From Panorpa germanica (Eukaryota; Arthropoda; Insecta; Mecoptera; Panorpidae): a stretch of DNA of 64,000 nucleotides. Within the stretch, counting starts at the first letter, position 1, and the number at the start of each line of letters is the position of its first letter. The DNA is taken from assembly GCA_963678705.1 (NCBI GenBank), contig OY783204.1, positions 2,614,701 to 2,678,700 of the forward strand, read 5' to 3'. Below are positions 34,823-46,058 of this stretch, in pieces. A model generated the notes under the pieces. The model saw only the letters and a list, made by a program, of their open reading frames with translations. It made no database searches and had not been told where the DNA came from. The translations under genes were made by a program, and so were the position numbers.

Positions 34823-35508
34823 CTTTTAATTTATTACATTTTAATATTATTACATAATTTTGTCCAATTGCTATCAATGGTAATAGTTAGTGATTTTTGA
34901 AAAAAAGATTTCAAGATTTTTCGAGGTTGATTGTTAGATTAGAAACCTTTGTAAAATAGTTAAGTATTTCTGTTAATGATTGAATATCGTTGTTGTCAGC
35001 TATGCCGTCTTTCGTCGTGAAGTTCAAGGCAGTTTCAATAAGACCAGTTCTAATTCCTCTCTTTTGAAGTCAAATACAGTGTTGTGAAATGAGGTTAGAT
35101 TGTCGCCGGGACGTTACTTCTGATAATTAATTATATTATTAATTATCGGATGCTCGTTCTAGGGGAAGATTACTCAGCTGGGCTTGTTCACCACGTTGTG
35201 TTGTTAGCTTCTGAATGTAGATTCTTCTTGCGACGATTTTCCAACGGACAATCACGGAATGTTTTCAGGATAAGAATTAGCGTCTCTTTAAGATGATTAA
35301 CAGAATTCTTGTTTAAACGGAGTATTGTTGTAATTGAGAATACTTGAGCGGTCTAAAGTAAAGCCTGGTTACAACGTACCTCGTTGGAACAATTAGTATC
35401 TTTTAAATACTATTAATTTAAACACTTTTATTAAAATAAATCATTTATTAGTTGTATTTTAATATCTAAATACTTAATTACAGTCGTATTTTATTAAACT
35501 AATAAAGA
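34823..35508. other. stretch without recognised genes
   Basis: A 60-codon open minus-strand stretch at about 34,915-35,095 (RTGLIETALNFTTKDGIADN) looks coding but is unassigned. An AT-rich imperfect palindrome lies near 35,122-35,150. Confidence 0.35.
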
Positions 35509-35898
35509 TGCCAAATATATAACTAACTGTAAATTTCTCGTGTAATAATTTGATTAATAGTAAAACGTGCTTACAGCAATAACTTGATGTTACAATTAGA
35601 GTTGTTATCCTCTTGAAATCAGAACCAAGACTCTCTGTCTGATTCGAGTACAGCTCGGTATATCACCGATTTATTTTCAATGCTCACATCGTATAACACT
35701 GGTACAGTGTTACCAAGGATTAAAACAATATAAAATGTCCACAGACCAGCGTCAATATTTACGAGCGCTTAAATTAAATAATCATTTGTTACAATCTTAA
35801 TATTAAAACTAAAGCTAACATAATATAATTCTTATATAATAATTAACATTTATTATTAAAAATAAAAGGTAAGTACGACATTATGCGTACTTACAACA
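35509..35898 (-). repeat. gypsy B LTR (3')
   Basis: 390 bases, TGCCAAATAT at the plus-strand start and CTTACAACA at the end, so TG...CA. Matched by 48,592-48,981. Confidence 0.9.
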
Positions 35899-36162
35899 CT
35901 CTTCATCCTAAGAAAAGGAACGCATATAAAACAAAACATATGCGTTTCTATTCAAAGAAAAAAAGGAAAAGAGAGATAAGGGCGACATTGCTCGCGCTTA
36001 CAACACCCTCCTCCAAAAAAAAGGAACACGTATAAAAACAAAATATACGAGTTACAATTCTAGAAAAAACAAAAAGAGAAGCAAAGTGTCGATAACGATT
36101 CTGATCCCATCGTATAGAGTTGACACTGCTCCACAAAACAATAATCCCTGACAAAATCCATC

Positions 36163-36447
36163 CTACTCGTCAAGGATTTGTCTATTGGTACAAAATCTCT
36201 TCAACCTATTATTATGAACTACCGTATGTTTTTTACCAATGAGTATTTCTGTATTAACAGGGGATATGATTTTAGTAATTTTATATGGCCCTACGTATAA
36301 TGGTAAAAGTTTTTTTGTCTGTCCTTTGCTTGGTAATTGTTCATTTCTTAATAAAACTAATTCGTTTATTTCAGGTGTGAAAAGAGAATTGACCCTTTTA
36401 TCAAAATGTAATTTTGCTTTTTCTTTGTTCTTAACCAAGTTATTCAT
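36163..36447 (-). pseudogene. gypsy B integrase C-terminus
   Basis: 94 codons with the integrase C-terminal GPY/F module (LPLYVGPYKITKI) that binds DNA, and an upstream basic stretch (NKEKAKLHFDKRVN). It continues the integrase frame ending at 36,440 after a frameshift. It stops 265 bases before the 3' LTR, and no env gene is seen. Confidence 0.8.
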
Positions 36448-37012
36448 AGCAAATTCTCTTGCTACTTACTTGTAACCTGTGTTTGAGTTCAACTATAAAA
36501 TTGTTATAAGTATTTACCTCGATTGGTTCTTTATAAAATATTGAAGGCAGATTTGCCTTATGCCCATAAATTAATTCGAAAGGGGTAAAACCGGTCGCGG
36601 TATGCGGAGTTGTGTTATACACAAACATTGCATAGGGAACCCAATTTATCCAATCATAATGCTTATTACAAAAATTCCTTAGATATTCAGCAAGGGTTCT
36701 ATGAACTCTTTCTAAGGCACCGTTGGTTGCTGGTCTAAACGCCGTTGTTTTTAATTGTTTAATTTTTAACAACTTGCATATATCTTTAAAGACTTTTGAC
36801 ATGAAATTTGTTCCTTGGTCTGTTAGGATCATGTTAGGAATCCCGTATTTACAAATGACGTTAGTTACTAGTGCTTTCGCGACAGTATTTGCCTCCTGGT
36901 TTATAATAGGAATGGCTTCTGTAAATTTAGTAAGGTCGTCTTGTATTGTTAGTAGGTATTTATATTTGTCGTCGTCGTCTTTCTTTGGAAGATATACTAT
37001 GTCCAAAGCCAA
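36440..37012 (-). pseudogene. gypsy B integrase catalytic core
   Basis: Holds the rve integrase core: the first Asp in LDIVYLPKK, the second in ILTDQGTNF and the Glu in NGALERVHRTL. An in-frame TAA (near 37,067) separates it from the RT frame, which is otherwise in the same phase. A frameshift near 36,445 breaks the C-terminus. Enzymatic residues are intact in the text, but the polyprotein would end early. Confidence 0.85.
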
Positions 37013-37066
37013 CCTTTCGAAACTGTGTTTCGAAGTCGATGTAATTGTTAATGGACATTTATTTAA

Positions 37067-39007
37067 TTAACATACTTTGTTCTTTTGACATAATTCACAG
37101 TGTCTAATAAATTTTTTGACTTTTCTAACCATACCTGGAAAATTAAAGTGTGATTTTAATCGTCTAATTGTCTTAGAGACTCCTAAGTGTCCTGCTGTAG
37201 GATTAACATGAAATTCCGAAATTACATTATTTATTAATTCGGGGTCACTGATTTTAAGTATGGTGTCATTATAAATATGTACTGATATATTTGTTTTATT
37301 AAAAATATATCTGAGCATAGTTCGTATCTGAGCGAAATCTAATTTAGTTAGTTCAGATTCAAACCTGTTCATGGCGATATTAGTAATTTTATGTAAAGTA
37401 CAAAAATTTTTTAAATTTACTAATGCCAAAAATATCTCTTTATAATTTGGTAAATTAAAATGAAATTCCTTAATTATTAAACAAATAATAAATCTAGTAT
37501 TAATCTCGATATATGCAATTTCTGATACTTTTTTCTTTTGTATTAGAAACTCATCAATATTACTAAATTTATTTATTAATTCAGGACAATTTCCAATTGA
37601 ATTTTTAAAATCTTTTGATACAAAGTCTACTAATGAATATGACGTTGGTGCGTCATATAAACTTTTATCATGTTCAACTACTTTACTGTTTATGATAATT
37701 TTATTCTCAATTATTTTTAAATAATTTTCATATGTAACATCCATTGTATCAGCCTGAACTGAGTATACGCGACTTAGAGCATCTACGTGTGGGATTGAAC
37801 TACCTGGTCTATATATTACGTCATAATTATATTCTTCCAGTTTTATCCGCCAACGCATAAGCCTAGAACTCGGATCCTTAATACTCATTAACCAAGTCAA
37901 AGCTTGATGGTCTGTTACAATACTAAAAAACTTTCCGTAGAGATAGGGTCTAAAATGTGCAACTGCCCATACTACTGCCAATAACTCACGTTCTGTATTT
38001 GTATAATTTTGTTGAGCCTTGTTTAGAGTTCTTGAAGCATACGCTATCGGGTGGCTTTCTTTAATAGTACCTTGTGAAAGGACTGCACCTAAAGCATATT
38101 TACTTGCGTCCGTGGTTACAACGAAATTTTTACTAAAGTCCGGGTATTGCAAAACAGGTGATGCGATTAGTTTGTTTTTTAGAGTTTTATATGATTCATC
38201 GCACTGGTTTGACCATTCTAACACCTTAACATTACTGTTTGCTGCATTATATAGTGGTTTTGCTATCTCTGCGTAATGCGGTATATGTCGACGATAATAG
38301 CCTGACATACCTAAAAATGTTTTTATTTGTTTAGGACTGTTTGGAATGGGGAAATTCTTTATCGCTTCTACTTTAGAAGGATCCGGTAGAATACCCATTT
38401 CGTTAATAACATGACCTAAATAAATCAAATCTTTATGAAGAAAATTACATTTGGACGGTTGGAGTTTCAAATTATGTTCTCGTAATTTGGAAAATACATT
38501 TTTTAATCTTTGGTTATGCTCGGAAATGTTTTTGCCAAAAATGACTACATCGTCCAAATAAATCAAGCATTCTATTCCTTGCAAACCAGTGAGAACATGA
38601 GACATAAGTCTCTGAAACATAGGGGGGGCTCCTTTAAGTCCAAATGGCATTCTTATAAATTGATAATGTTTAAAATTCGCACTAAATGCTGTTTTTTCTT
38701 TATCTTCGGGAAGCATAGGGACCTGGTGAAAACCGCTTGCTAAGTCAAGCGTAGAAAAGAATTTTGCACCGCTAAGTTGGTCTAGTATATCATGTATGAG
38801 AGGCAAAGGATAAGCATCACTCGTCGTCTGCTCATTAAGTTTACGGAAATCGACTACTACGCGAAATTGTTTGTTTCCCAACGCATCTGCTTTTTTGGGT
38901 ACTACTAATAGAGCTGCGTTATAGGGTGAGTCGCTTTCTTCAATGATGTTGTTAACCAACAGTTCTTGAATATGCTTCTCGACAATCTCTTTTTGCGCAT
39001 GGGGCAA
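37067..39007 (-). pseudogene. gypsy B RT, RNase H and integrase zinc finger
   Basis: A 646-codon frame. The RT has PYRL-type entry, FRVVVDFRKLNEQT, FSTLDLASGFHQVPM, MPFGLKGAP and the catalytic IYLDDVVIFG (Asp 152-153). The chromodomain-free linker leads to RNase H with VVTTDASKYALGAVLS and IVTDHQALTWL. The last 60 residues hold the integrase HHCC finger (HVNPTAGHLG, CELCQKNK). A frameshift near 39,090 separates it from the upstream piece at 39,061-39,473. Confidence 0.85.
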
Positions 39008-39060
39008 TCTATACGGCTTAACGTTAACAGGTTTAGATGAGTTAATCTTTATTTTATGAC

Positions 39061-39473
39061 TTAATGCACTCGTACAAGATAACTTGTCTCCCGGTAAAAA
39101 AATATGTCATTAAAGCTGTTACAGATTTCTATTAATTCTGTTACAAATTCTGAATTGACATGTGAAAGATCTAAATTGTTTAATAAAAGTTCCTTACGGT
39201 TGTTAGGATTTGATTTTGTAAAATGATAAATGTTAAATTGATCTATTGGAATGATATTCGGTTTGAAATTACTAAGTATTATATTTTTCATTGAAGAATT
39301 TACTATTGATATATAAAAAATATTTTTAACGGGCTTAATTAATGCATTGGCTAAGAAGACTTCAGGTAGCAATTCTCTGGCTACACAAACTCCTACTGTA
39401 GAACCTGACATAGGAATTACTTTCCTTGTACGTGCTGGTAAAACAATACTGTTTATGTTTATTAGTGGAAGCT
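39061..39473 (-). pseudogene. gypsy B segment between protease and RT
   Basis: Continues the B polyprotein directly after the insertion point of element A: LPARTRKVIPM, then SGSTVGVCVARELLPEVFL, which is the usual domain preceding RT in gypsy elements. The frame is lost near 39,090 just before the RT starts. The first four bases (AGCT at 39,470-39,473) are the target duplication made by element A. Confidence 0.8.
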
Positions 39474-39751
39474 AGTTATGTTATTGCTAGTTATGTTATT
39501 AGTAAATAACAATAGTTAAAATAGTATATACTTTATTTATATTGATAAATAAAGCTTCTCTACAATTATCTACCTTTTATTACAAATATTATCTCCTCGA
39601 TGGAGTATAACTAAACTACTTAAAACAACTGAATTAATTAATAGTAAAACAAATTGATTTAAGACAATGTGATTTAAATATTATTTGGTTACTTGGATAA
39701 TAATATATTTATTATCTTGTTTAAGCATGATATTAGGGTCACTTGATAACT
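39474..39751 (-). repeat. gypsy A LTR (3')
   Basis: 278 bases, seemingly identical to 45,781-46,058. AGCT (39,470-39,473) is the target duplication. Confidence 0.93.
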
Positions 39752-39820
39752 CCTCCATCCTTAGAGAGAAAAATAGAGAAATCTCGTGAAGGTGTCTCGA
39801 TTTTTCTAGATGTAGTCGTC

Positions 39821-42800
39821 CTATCTGTTTCCTGATAAGGGTCCTGCAGCAATAGTATTTGTATTGATTTTTCTCTGTGAAATTTCTTTTACATGAACAT
39901 CTTTGATTTTATTAGTGACTGCATCGGAAATGGCTAATACTTTATTATCTTTGATTGCTGTTACTTTATGTGGTCCTGTTTGTGGATTCGTTATCTTCCC
40001 TCTTCTTCTATCATTTCTTCTAATGTATACTTCTTGTCCCAGTGCTATTTGGGGGTTACTTCTAGTTCTATTTTGGTTTTCTATAACTTTTTCTTTTTGT
40101 TGTTCTATTTTGCTTTTTATCATTTTATATACATTATTCATTTGTTCTTTGTGCATATGCACATATGTAGCGTAGTTTTGAGGTATGATTTCTGTTTCTA
40201 GGATTTCTCTATGAGGGTGACCAGTCATTATTTCATTTGGTGTAAGTTTTGTTATTGTATTCGGTGTGTTATTATACGCTATGAGACAATACATCATCCT
40301 TCTTTCTTTGTCAATTTCTTGAGGATAAAGAGTTTTATTTAGTCTATACAATTCTATAATGGTCGAGTGAAGTCTTTCAACTGGTCCATTTGATTCGTGG
40401 TGCCATGGTGTTGTAAAATGAATGTCTATTTTATGTAGTTGCATTAATGTTTTCACTTCTATGTTGTTGAATTCTGAACCGTTATCTGTTGTAATGTTTT
40501 CGGGTAATCCGTGTTGTGCAAATATTTCTATTAATGTTCTAGTTGTTTCATCTGCATTTTTTCCTAAGATCCTTTTAATGAAGGCAAATTTAGAGAATGT
40601 ATCAATCAATGTCAAGTAGGTAACATTTTCTATAATAAAGGTATCCATATGAAGTGTTTGAAAGGGTTTATCTGGTGTTTTTGTTACGTTAAGTAGGGGT
40701 CTGTTTGGATGTCTTTCGTATTTTGATGTTTGACATACCTGACAATTATTTATATATTCTTGAATGTGTTTGTTCATATAATCCCAATAGTATTTTTTTC
40801 TGATTATTTCTTCTGTTATTGAAATCCCTCGATGTGTAGTCTTTCCTTCATGGAAATGTTTAATAATTTCAATTTCACTTTCTTCTCCTATGATTTTTTC
40901 TAGTTTCCTTAGACATCTAATTATTTTTAGGTTGGAGAATAACTCTATTTTTATTTGACACGCTACTTGGTATATGTCATCTGAGGAATGCATATAGTAT
41001 TTGTGTTCCATATTTGCGTTTTTAAATGTGTTTAATAATTCTTCTTTTAAGTTTTGTTTAGTTACTTCTATTGTTTCTATGTTTCTGAGTTTGGTTTTCC
41101 TTAATTTATTTTGAGGGTCTGTTAATGTGAATTGAAAAATTAACTGATTTTTCTTGTTATTCACGATTTCATCCGATATAGGTATTCCTTGATCACTACA
41201 CTCCTGTGAGTGTACTGTATCGATGGGATCTTTATTATCCAGTTCTTCCAATGCTGTTAGAATTTCATTTTCGTCTATTTCTGCAATCTTACTTTCTTCT
41301 GGTTTATTGCAAATTGTTATAGTTATATCGTTTTGTTTTCGGAATATGTAATTGATTATTTTTATTACTCTGGTCCACTCTAGTTTATCTAGGTCAAATT
41401 CTAGTCTAGGTATTCTTAGTGTTTTTACTTGACTTTCTATCATGAGTCTTCTTAGTGTTTGCAGTGCCTCGAATAGTATTTGATATGTTGACTTATCATA
41501 GTATTTTTCTTTTGTCACTATGTGATAGGTGGTGAATCCATTATTTTGCACATTCAATACTGTACCTATTCTCTTATCAGCCTGTTTAAGCCACTCATAG
41601 TTTTCCTTACCCATTTTATTTTTTACCTGTAGGGCTAACCCTTTGAACATCGCAGCGTCTGCGGATATGCAGTGCGCAACGTGATCTTCTTTGAAGAATA
41701 AATCTTCTGTTATTTCAATTGTTTGTAGCCTGTTTATTTCTACATGTTGTTCTAGTTGTTCGTAAGTAGAATAGTTAACGTCTGTCGGATTTAATAACAT
41801 ATTATGAGCATCTATTTGATCTTCTATGTCTATATCCGTTTCTACAAAGTTTATTTTGATTCTTGATAAAGCATCAGCGTTCTGATTTTTAATTCCCGCT
41901 TTATACTTAATTACGTAGTTATAATCGCTTAGTTTTATTTTCCATCTCACTAATTTGGAATTAGGCTCTTTCAGATTGTCAAGCCATGTGAGGGGTTTAT
42001 GATCCGTATAGAGTGTGAATTTCCGTCCAAAGATGTAGGGTCGAAAGTACTTGGTTGCGAATACTATAGCCAATAGTTCTTTTTCTATAGTTGAGTATTT
42101 CTGTTCCGAGTCATTTAGTGTTCTGGACGCATATGCGATTGGTTTATCTTGGCCTTCTTTACCTTGAGATAATACGGCTCCAATAGCAAAGTTAGATGCG
42201 TCTGTAGTAAGTATGAAATCGTTATTAAAATCTGGATATTGTAGTATAGGAGGCTTAATTAAAATATTCCTCATAGTTTCAAACGATCTAATGAATTCTG
42301 GAGTGTGTTCTATTTTTGATTTTTTCTTTAAACAATGTGTCATTGGTTTTGCTAGGGCTGCAAAATCTCTAATGAATTTCCTATAATATCCCACTAAGCC
42401 TAAAAAGGATTTAATTTCTTTTGTAGTCTTAGGAATAGGAAACTTCTGTATTGCAGAAATTTTGTTAGGGTTGGGCATGATTCCTTCTGGTGTAATAACA
42501 TGTCCAAGGAATTCCGCATCATTTTTTAGAAATTCCGATTTGTCTAACTGGATTTTTAAATTATTTTCACGTAGTCTCTGGAAGACTTTCTTCAACTTAA
42601 TTAAATGTTCCTGTAGAGATGTCGAATAGACGATGATATCATCGAGGTACACTAAACATGTGTCTTTCAACAGGTCTCCCAGAATGTCGTCCATCGCTTT
42701 TTGGAATGTTGCAGGTGCATTTTTTAGCCCAAACGGCATTCTCTTGAATTCATAGTGTCCATTTTCCACATTGAAGGCAGTTTTCTCTATATCTGATTCG

Positions 42801-43690
42801 CTAACCTCTATTTGATGGAACCCACTAATCAAATCTATTGTGGAAAAATACATACTTTTTCCTAGTTTGTCTAATATGTCCGTGGTGTTAGGAATCGGGT
42901 ACTTATTATCTATTGTAACCTTATTTAAGTTGCGGTAATCAATAACCATACGCCACTTCTTTTGTTGGCTGGCATCGTCTTTTTTTGGAACAATCCATAC
43001 CGGGGATGAGTACGGAGAATTGGAAGGTCTTATTATGTTTTCTTGTAATAATTTTGAAATTTGTTTATTTATTTCATCTCTGTGGATATATGGATATCTA
43101 TAACTCTTACTATAGATTGGATCTTGTGTTCTGGTTTTGATTTCGTGTTTGATTCTATTTGTAAAGGTTAGGGGTTGACCGGGTTGTAGTATAAGATCCT
43201 GATATTCTTCTATTACATTCATTAGTCCTTTCTTTTCTTCTTCGTTAAGGTGGTTTGTCCTGATTTCCGTATTATAAAGTTCAGATATATTGGTATTCTG
43301 AAAGTATATCGGTATCACTGTATCGGTAATTGTTAATATCTTTTTATCGAGGTTAATATTAACACCAAGTTTTGTCATTAAATCCATTCCCAGTAATCCA
43401 TCATATTTATCACTAAATTTAAACAAATAGACTTTACAAGTGTCTTGAATGTTAAATATTGGAAATATGGGGATGTGAGCCACTTTATTATGATATGTTG
43501 TACTGTGGGCCGTCTGAATACTGAAAGCTTCTTCGGAAATACATTGAGGTAAATTCTTGTATATCAAGTTCGGGTTAATTAGAGTTCTGGATGATCCGGT
43601 GTCTATGAGTAATTTTATGTTGAGTTCATGGTCGATTATATAGGGTAGGGGATTACTTGGCTTTATGTTATTAATTGTTATATGTTCTCT
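39821..43690 (-). CDS. pol: gypsy A pol: protease, RT, RNase H, integrase
   Basis: The first Met is at 43,567 (1,248 codons), but the same frame is open upstream to about 43,690. That upstream part holds the protease active site LLIDTGSSRTLI, so translation probably enters by a -1 shift from gag near 43,680. Counting from the Met: protease end at LLGMDLM, RT with CLVYLDDIIVYS (Asp 309-310), RNase H with LTTDASNFAIGAVLS, integrase finger H-H-C-C (CQVCQTSKYE), and catalytic D975 (MDTFII), D1028 (TDNGSEF) and E1064 (NGPVERLHS). A basic C-terminus follows. No stops or frameshifts are seen, so the enzyme part may still be functional. Confidence 0.93.
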   Translation of the reverse strand, partial: REHITINNIKPSNPLPYIIDHELNIKLLIDTGSSRTLINPNLIYKNLPQCISEEAFSIQTAHSTTYHNKVAHIPIFPIFNIQDTCKVYLFKFSDKYDGLLGMDLMTKLGVNINLDKKILTITDTVIPIYFQNTNISELYNTEIRTNHLNEEEKKGLMNVIEEYQDLILQPGQPLTFTNRIKHEIKTRTQDPIYSKSYRYPYIHRDEINKQISKLLQENIIRPSNSPYSSPVWIVPKKDDASQQKKWRMVIDYRNLNKVTIDNKYPIPNTTDILDKLGKSMYFSTIDLISGFHQIEVSESDIEKTAFNVENGHYEFKRMPFGLKNAPATFQKAMDDILGDLLKDTCLVYLDDIIVYSTSLQEHLIKLKKVFQRLRENNLKIQLDKSEFLKNDAEFLGHVITPEGIMPNPNKISAIQKFPIPKTTKEIKSFLGLVGYYRKFIRDFAALAKPMTHCLKKKSKIEHTPEFIRSFETMRNILIKPPILQYPDFNNDFILTTDASNFAIGAVLSQGKEGQDKPIAYASRTLNDSEQKYSTIEKELLAIVFATKYFRPYIFGRKFTLYTDHKPLTWLDNLKEPNSKLVRWKIKLSDYNYVIKYKAGIKNQNADALSRIKINFVETDIDIEDQIDAHNMLLNPTDVNYSTYEQLEQHVEINRLQTIEITEDLFFKEDHVAHCISADAAMFKGLALQVKNKMGKENYEWLKQADKRIGTVLNVQNNGFTTYHIVTKEKYYDKSTYQILFEALQTLRRLMIESQVKTLRIPRLEFDLDKLEWTRVIKIINYIFRKQNDITITICNKPEESKIAEIDENEILTALEELDNKDPIDTVHSQECSDQGIPISDEIVNNKKNQLIFQFTLTDPQNKLRKTKLRNIETIEVTKQNLKEELLNTFKNANMEHKYYMHSSDDIYQVACQIKIELFSNLKIIRCLRKLEKIIGEESEIEIIKHFHEGKTTHRGISITEEIIRKKYYWDYMNKHIQEYINNCQVCQTSKYERHPNRPLLNVTKTPDKPFQTLHMDTFIIENVTYLTLIDTFSKFAFIKRILGKNADETTRTLIEIFAQHGLPENITTDNGSEFNNIEVKTLMQLHKIDIHFTTPWHHESNGPVERLHSTIIELYRLNKTLYPQEIDKERRMMYCLIAYNNTPNTITKLTPNEIMTGHPHREILETEIIPQNYATYVHMHKEQMNNVYKMIKSKIEQQKEKVIENQNRTRSNPQIALGQEVYIRRNDRRRGKITNPQTGPHKVTAIKDNKVLAISDAVTNKIKDVHVKEISQRKINTNTIAAGPLSGNR

Positions 43691-44067
43691 GTGGAAGGTC
43701 CGCCGTCCTGAAAATTTTCATTTTCATTTAAGTCCTCCTCATTGGGTTGATCCCCATAATGGTACATTCCATTAGTCCAGTATCGTTGCTCAGGATCATC
43801 TTCTTGTTCTTCCAGGTGTGTTTCTGCTAATTCTTCCATATTGTTGAGTTCTTCCACAGTGTAGTTATATTTAGGTTTGCTGTTTTCAACCTGTGTATTC
43901 ATACCTGATGTAGTATCCATGGGTGTCCATTGTTTCTTAATTGGTTTATTAGGGTGTCGATTCCATACGTTGCTTTGTTTGGAGAACATTGTTTTCGGTT
44001 TTTGCTGGATAGTAGAGTTTGGTGCCCGCCAATTCTGTTGTTGCGGTTGTTGGAAATTGCTTTGTCT
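43678..44067 (-). pseudogene. gag: gypsy A gag, C-terminal part
   Basis: Resumes the gag frame after the hAT insertion (GPWRQSNFQQPQQQNWRAPN) and runs to a TAA at 43,678, with an acidic end (LAETHLEEQEDDPEQRYW). It has no CCHC knuckle, which is usual for gypsy/17.6-group gag. The last codons overlap the start of pol by a -1 frame. Confidence 0.8.
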
Positions 44068-44075
44068 CCATGGTC

Positions 44076-44835
44076 CACTGTTGCCAACCCCAAAAAACTA
44101 AAAAACAGCAGCTCGCAAAATAAAAACAGGAGAAAACAGTAGGTAAAGAAAGAAAAGGCAGATTTCATACTTTTGCTCATATAATTAAAACAATGAACAA
44201 TTTTCTTAGTTACCAGAACTCACACACATTGTTATATTAATAATCACAACAACAAAAAAATAAAAATCAAAGTAAAATTATTTTCCACTTTCATTCTCAA
44301 TTGCCTCATCTTCAATATTTTCACACTCATTTTTCTTTTTAAAATCATACATATTTTTGTTAAATTTCTTCATGTGCCTTTCTGTGGCTTCAAATGAGTA
44401 GCAATCGGTTATTTCGGATTTAGTGTGTAATACTCCTTTAATAGTTGTAGTCGATATTCTGTTGCGTAATTTTGTTTTCATAATATTTATAGCAGAAAAT
44501 AACCTTTCCACGGTGGCGCTGCTATGTAGTAGGGACAAAAGTTTTTTTACCAATTCACACAATGTAGGGAATGTTTGAGATTCGTCTCCATTTCTTAATT
44601 CGTGTACATGTTTCCAAAAGTCGATAATATCGGGAATTTTGTTTTGGTCAAAAGATGAATCGACATTTCTTAACATTCGCCATTCTCTATCCAGTTCCAT
44701 TATATTATTTGGACATTATTATTTGGCGCTGAACGCTAATCGAAAAACAGTAAAAATTAGGAATGAAACAGAAAACAGGGACATCAATGTGAAAACAGCA
44801 AATCTACTGTTAAAACAGTAGGGTTGGTAACACTG
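44076..44835 (-). mobile_element. hAT transposon, 760-bp deletion derivative
   Basis: Ends are inverted repeats CAGTGTTACCAACCCT and CACTGTTGCCAACCCC (14 of 16 match), of the usual hAT form, flanked by an exact 8-bp duplication. It sits inside the gag of gypsy A. It keeps only the 3' part of a transposase gene, so it must have moved with transposase from another copy. Confidence 0.92.
44278..44700 (-). pseudogene. hAT transposase C-terminal dimerisation domain
   Basis: 140 codons from a Met at 44,700 to a TAA at 44,278. Contains the hAT C-terminal dimerisation signature: VKKLLSLLHSSATVERLFSA, then MKTKLRNRISTTTIKGVL. The DNA-binding BED finger and most of the RNase H-like catalytic domain are missing. 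Translation of the fragment alone might give a dominant-negative protein, but that is speculation. Confidence 0.85.
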
Positions 44836-45597
44836 CCATGGTCGTTCACTATTAAAACCGGGTGCGTGGGAAATATTAAATTTTTCCGATTGTTTAGGGT
44901 AGTTGAATGTTCTTTGTGTCATTCTGACTGGTTGTTGTGCCAGTTTATTATTCGTATTTTCTTGCCTTTGCCAATTCCTGTCGTTCTGTTCTTCTGTTAC
45001 AATAGAGATCGCTTGTTCCAGTGTAGTGGGTGCTCTGGTTCTCAAGAATGATCCAAAAGGTTCCCTTAAGCCTGCTTTAAAAGATTTTAGAGCCACTTCG
45101 TCGTACATTTTTGTCTTCATATTTCTTTCTTCTATTGCTCCATTGCATTTTTGGTTAGCATATAATAATGCTCTCAATTTTCTACATTTTTCATAGAATT
45201 CAAGGAATGTTTCATTCCTCTGCCTTATTTCCATCAGTTCTCGCAGTAATGACATCTCATCTCTAGGGTCGCAAAATGCTTGTGTCAATGTCATTTTAAT
45301 TTCTGCCCAGCTCTGTATGTCCCTTCCTCCTATTAGTGAGGCAGCTTTTCCAATTAATTTTGCTCGAATCGCTTCTATTAAAGCGACGTTGTCGAAGCAA
45401 TCTAATCTACTTTCATTGAAAAATTGGCCCAGTAACAATTCGCTTGTTCTGATGTAGTCCGGTAAGCCTTCGGATCTACCATCATACTCTTTTATCATTC
45501 CCAAATATTGTTGGAAATTATTATTAGTTGACGTTGTCATTTTTTCTTTTTTATTTATATTCAATTGTGTAAAAAGGTAATTCAATTGATCTACCAT
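44836..45597 (-). pseudogene. gag: gypsy A gag, N-terminal part
   Basis: 254 codons up to the hAT insertion. Contains a retrotransposon gag core (IREYDG-like start, DYIRTSELLLGQFF, AKLIGKAASLIGGRDIQSW, LKSFKAGLREPFGSFLRTR). The start at 45,597 leaves a leader of about 180 bases after the primer site. The frame enters the hAT at FNSERPWQ, so the element cannot make normal gag. Confidence 0.85.
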
Positions 45598-45780
45598 ATA
45601 TTAATAGATGAACCTTTAATCTTCTTGTAGTCCTTTGTTATCAGTTCACTTCACTATATTTTACACAGCTTATTTTTAATTTTATTTAATTTTTGAATCT
45701 TCTTCCCTGGGGTGAATAGATTTGTTCTTTTCCGTCACGATGCTTTGGTTTTATCTCCGCCGCTAGACGACGACTGCGCC

Positions 45781-46058
45781 AGTTATGTTATTGCTAGTTA
45801 TGTTATTAGTAAATAACAATAGTTAAAATAGTATATACTTTATTTATATTGATAAATAAAGCTTCTCTACAATTATCTACCTTTTATTACAAATATTATC
45901 TCCTCGATGGAGTATAACTAAACTACTTAAAACAACTGAATTAATTAATAGTAAAACAAATTGATTTAAGACAATGTGATTTAAATATTATTTGGTTACT
46001 TGGATAATAATATATTTATTATCTTGTTTAAGCATGATATTAGGGTCACTTGATAACT
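45781..46058 (-). repeat. gypsy A LTR (5')
   Basis: 278 bases; followed on the plus strand by the AGCT duplication (46,059-46,062) and preceded by the tRNA-Ser-like primer site. Confidence 0.93.

Larger units (their letters stand above)
44068..44843. repeat. 8-bp target duplication around the hAT (CCATGGTC)
   Basis: CCATGGTC at 44,068-44,075 and again at 44,836-44,843, exact. The 8-bp length is the rule for hAT elements. Confidence 0.93.
39474..46058 (-). mobile_element. Ty3/gypsy element A, nested in B
   Basis: Two 278-bp LTRs that look identical by eye (39,474-39,751 and 45,781-46,058), with AGTTA...AACT ends of the kind found in the gypsy/17.6 group. A perfect 4-bp target duplication (AGCT) flanks it. 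The primer site TGGCGCAGTCG (45,771-45,781) fits tRNA-Ser, as in that group, and overlaps the LTR by one base. A polypurine tract AAGGATGGAGG (39,752-39,762) borders the 3' LTR. gag and pol overlap in a -1 frame. There is no env. The only damage is the hAT insertion in gag. The identical LTRs mean a recent insertion. Confidence 0.93.

Noticed and set aside
39474-46058. Element A as an insect retrovirus with an envelope gene
   Set aside because: pol ends about 70 bases before the 3' LTR and no membrane-protein frame follows, so there is no env.
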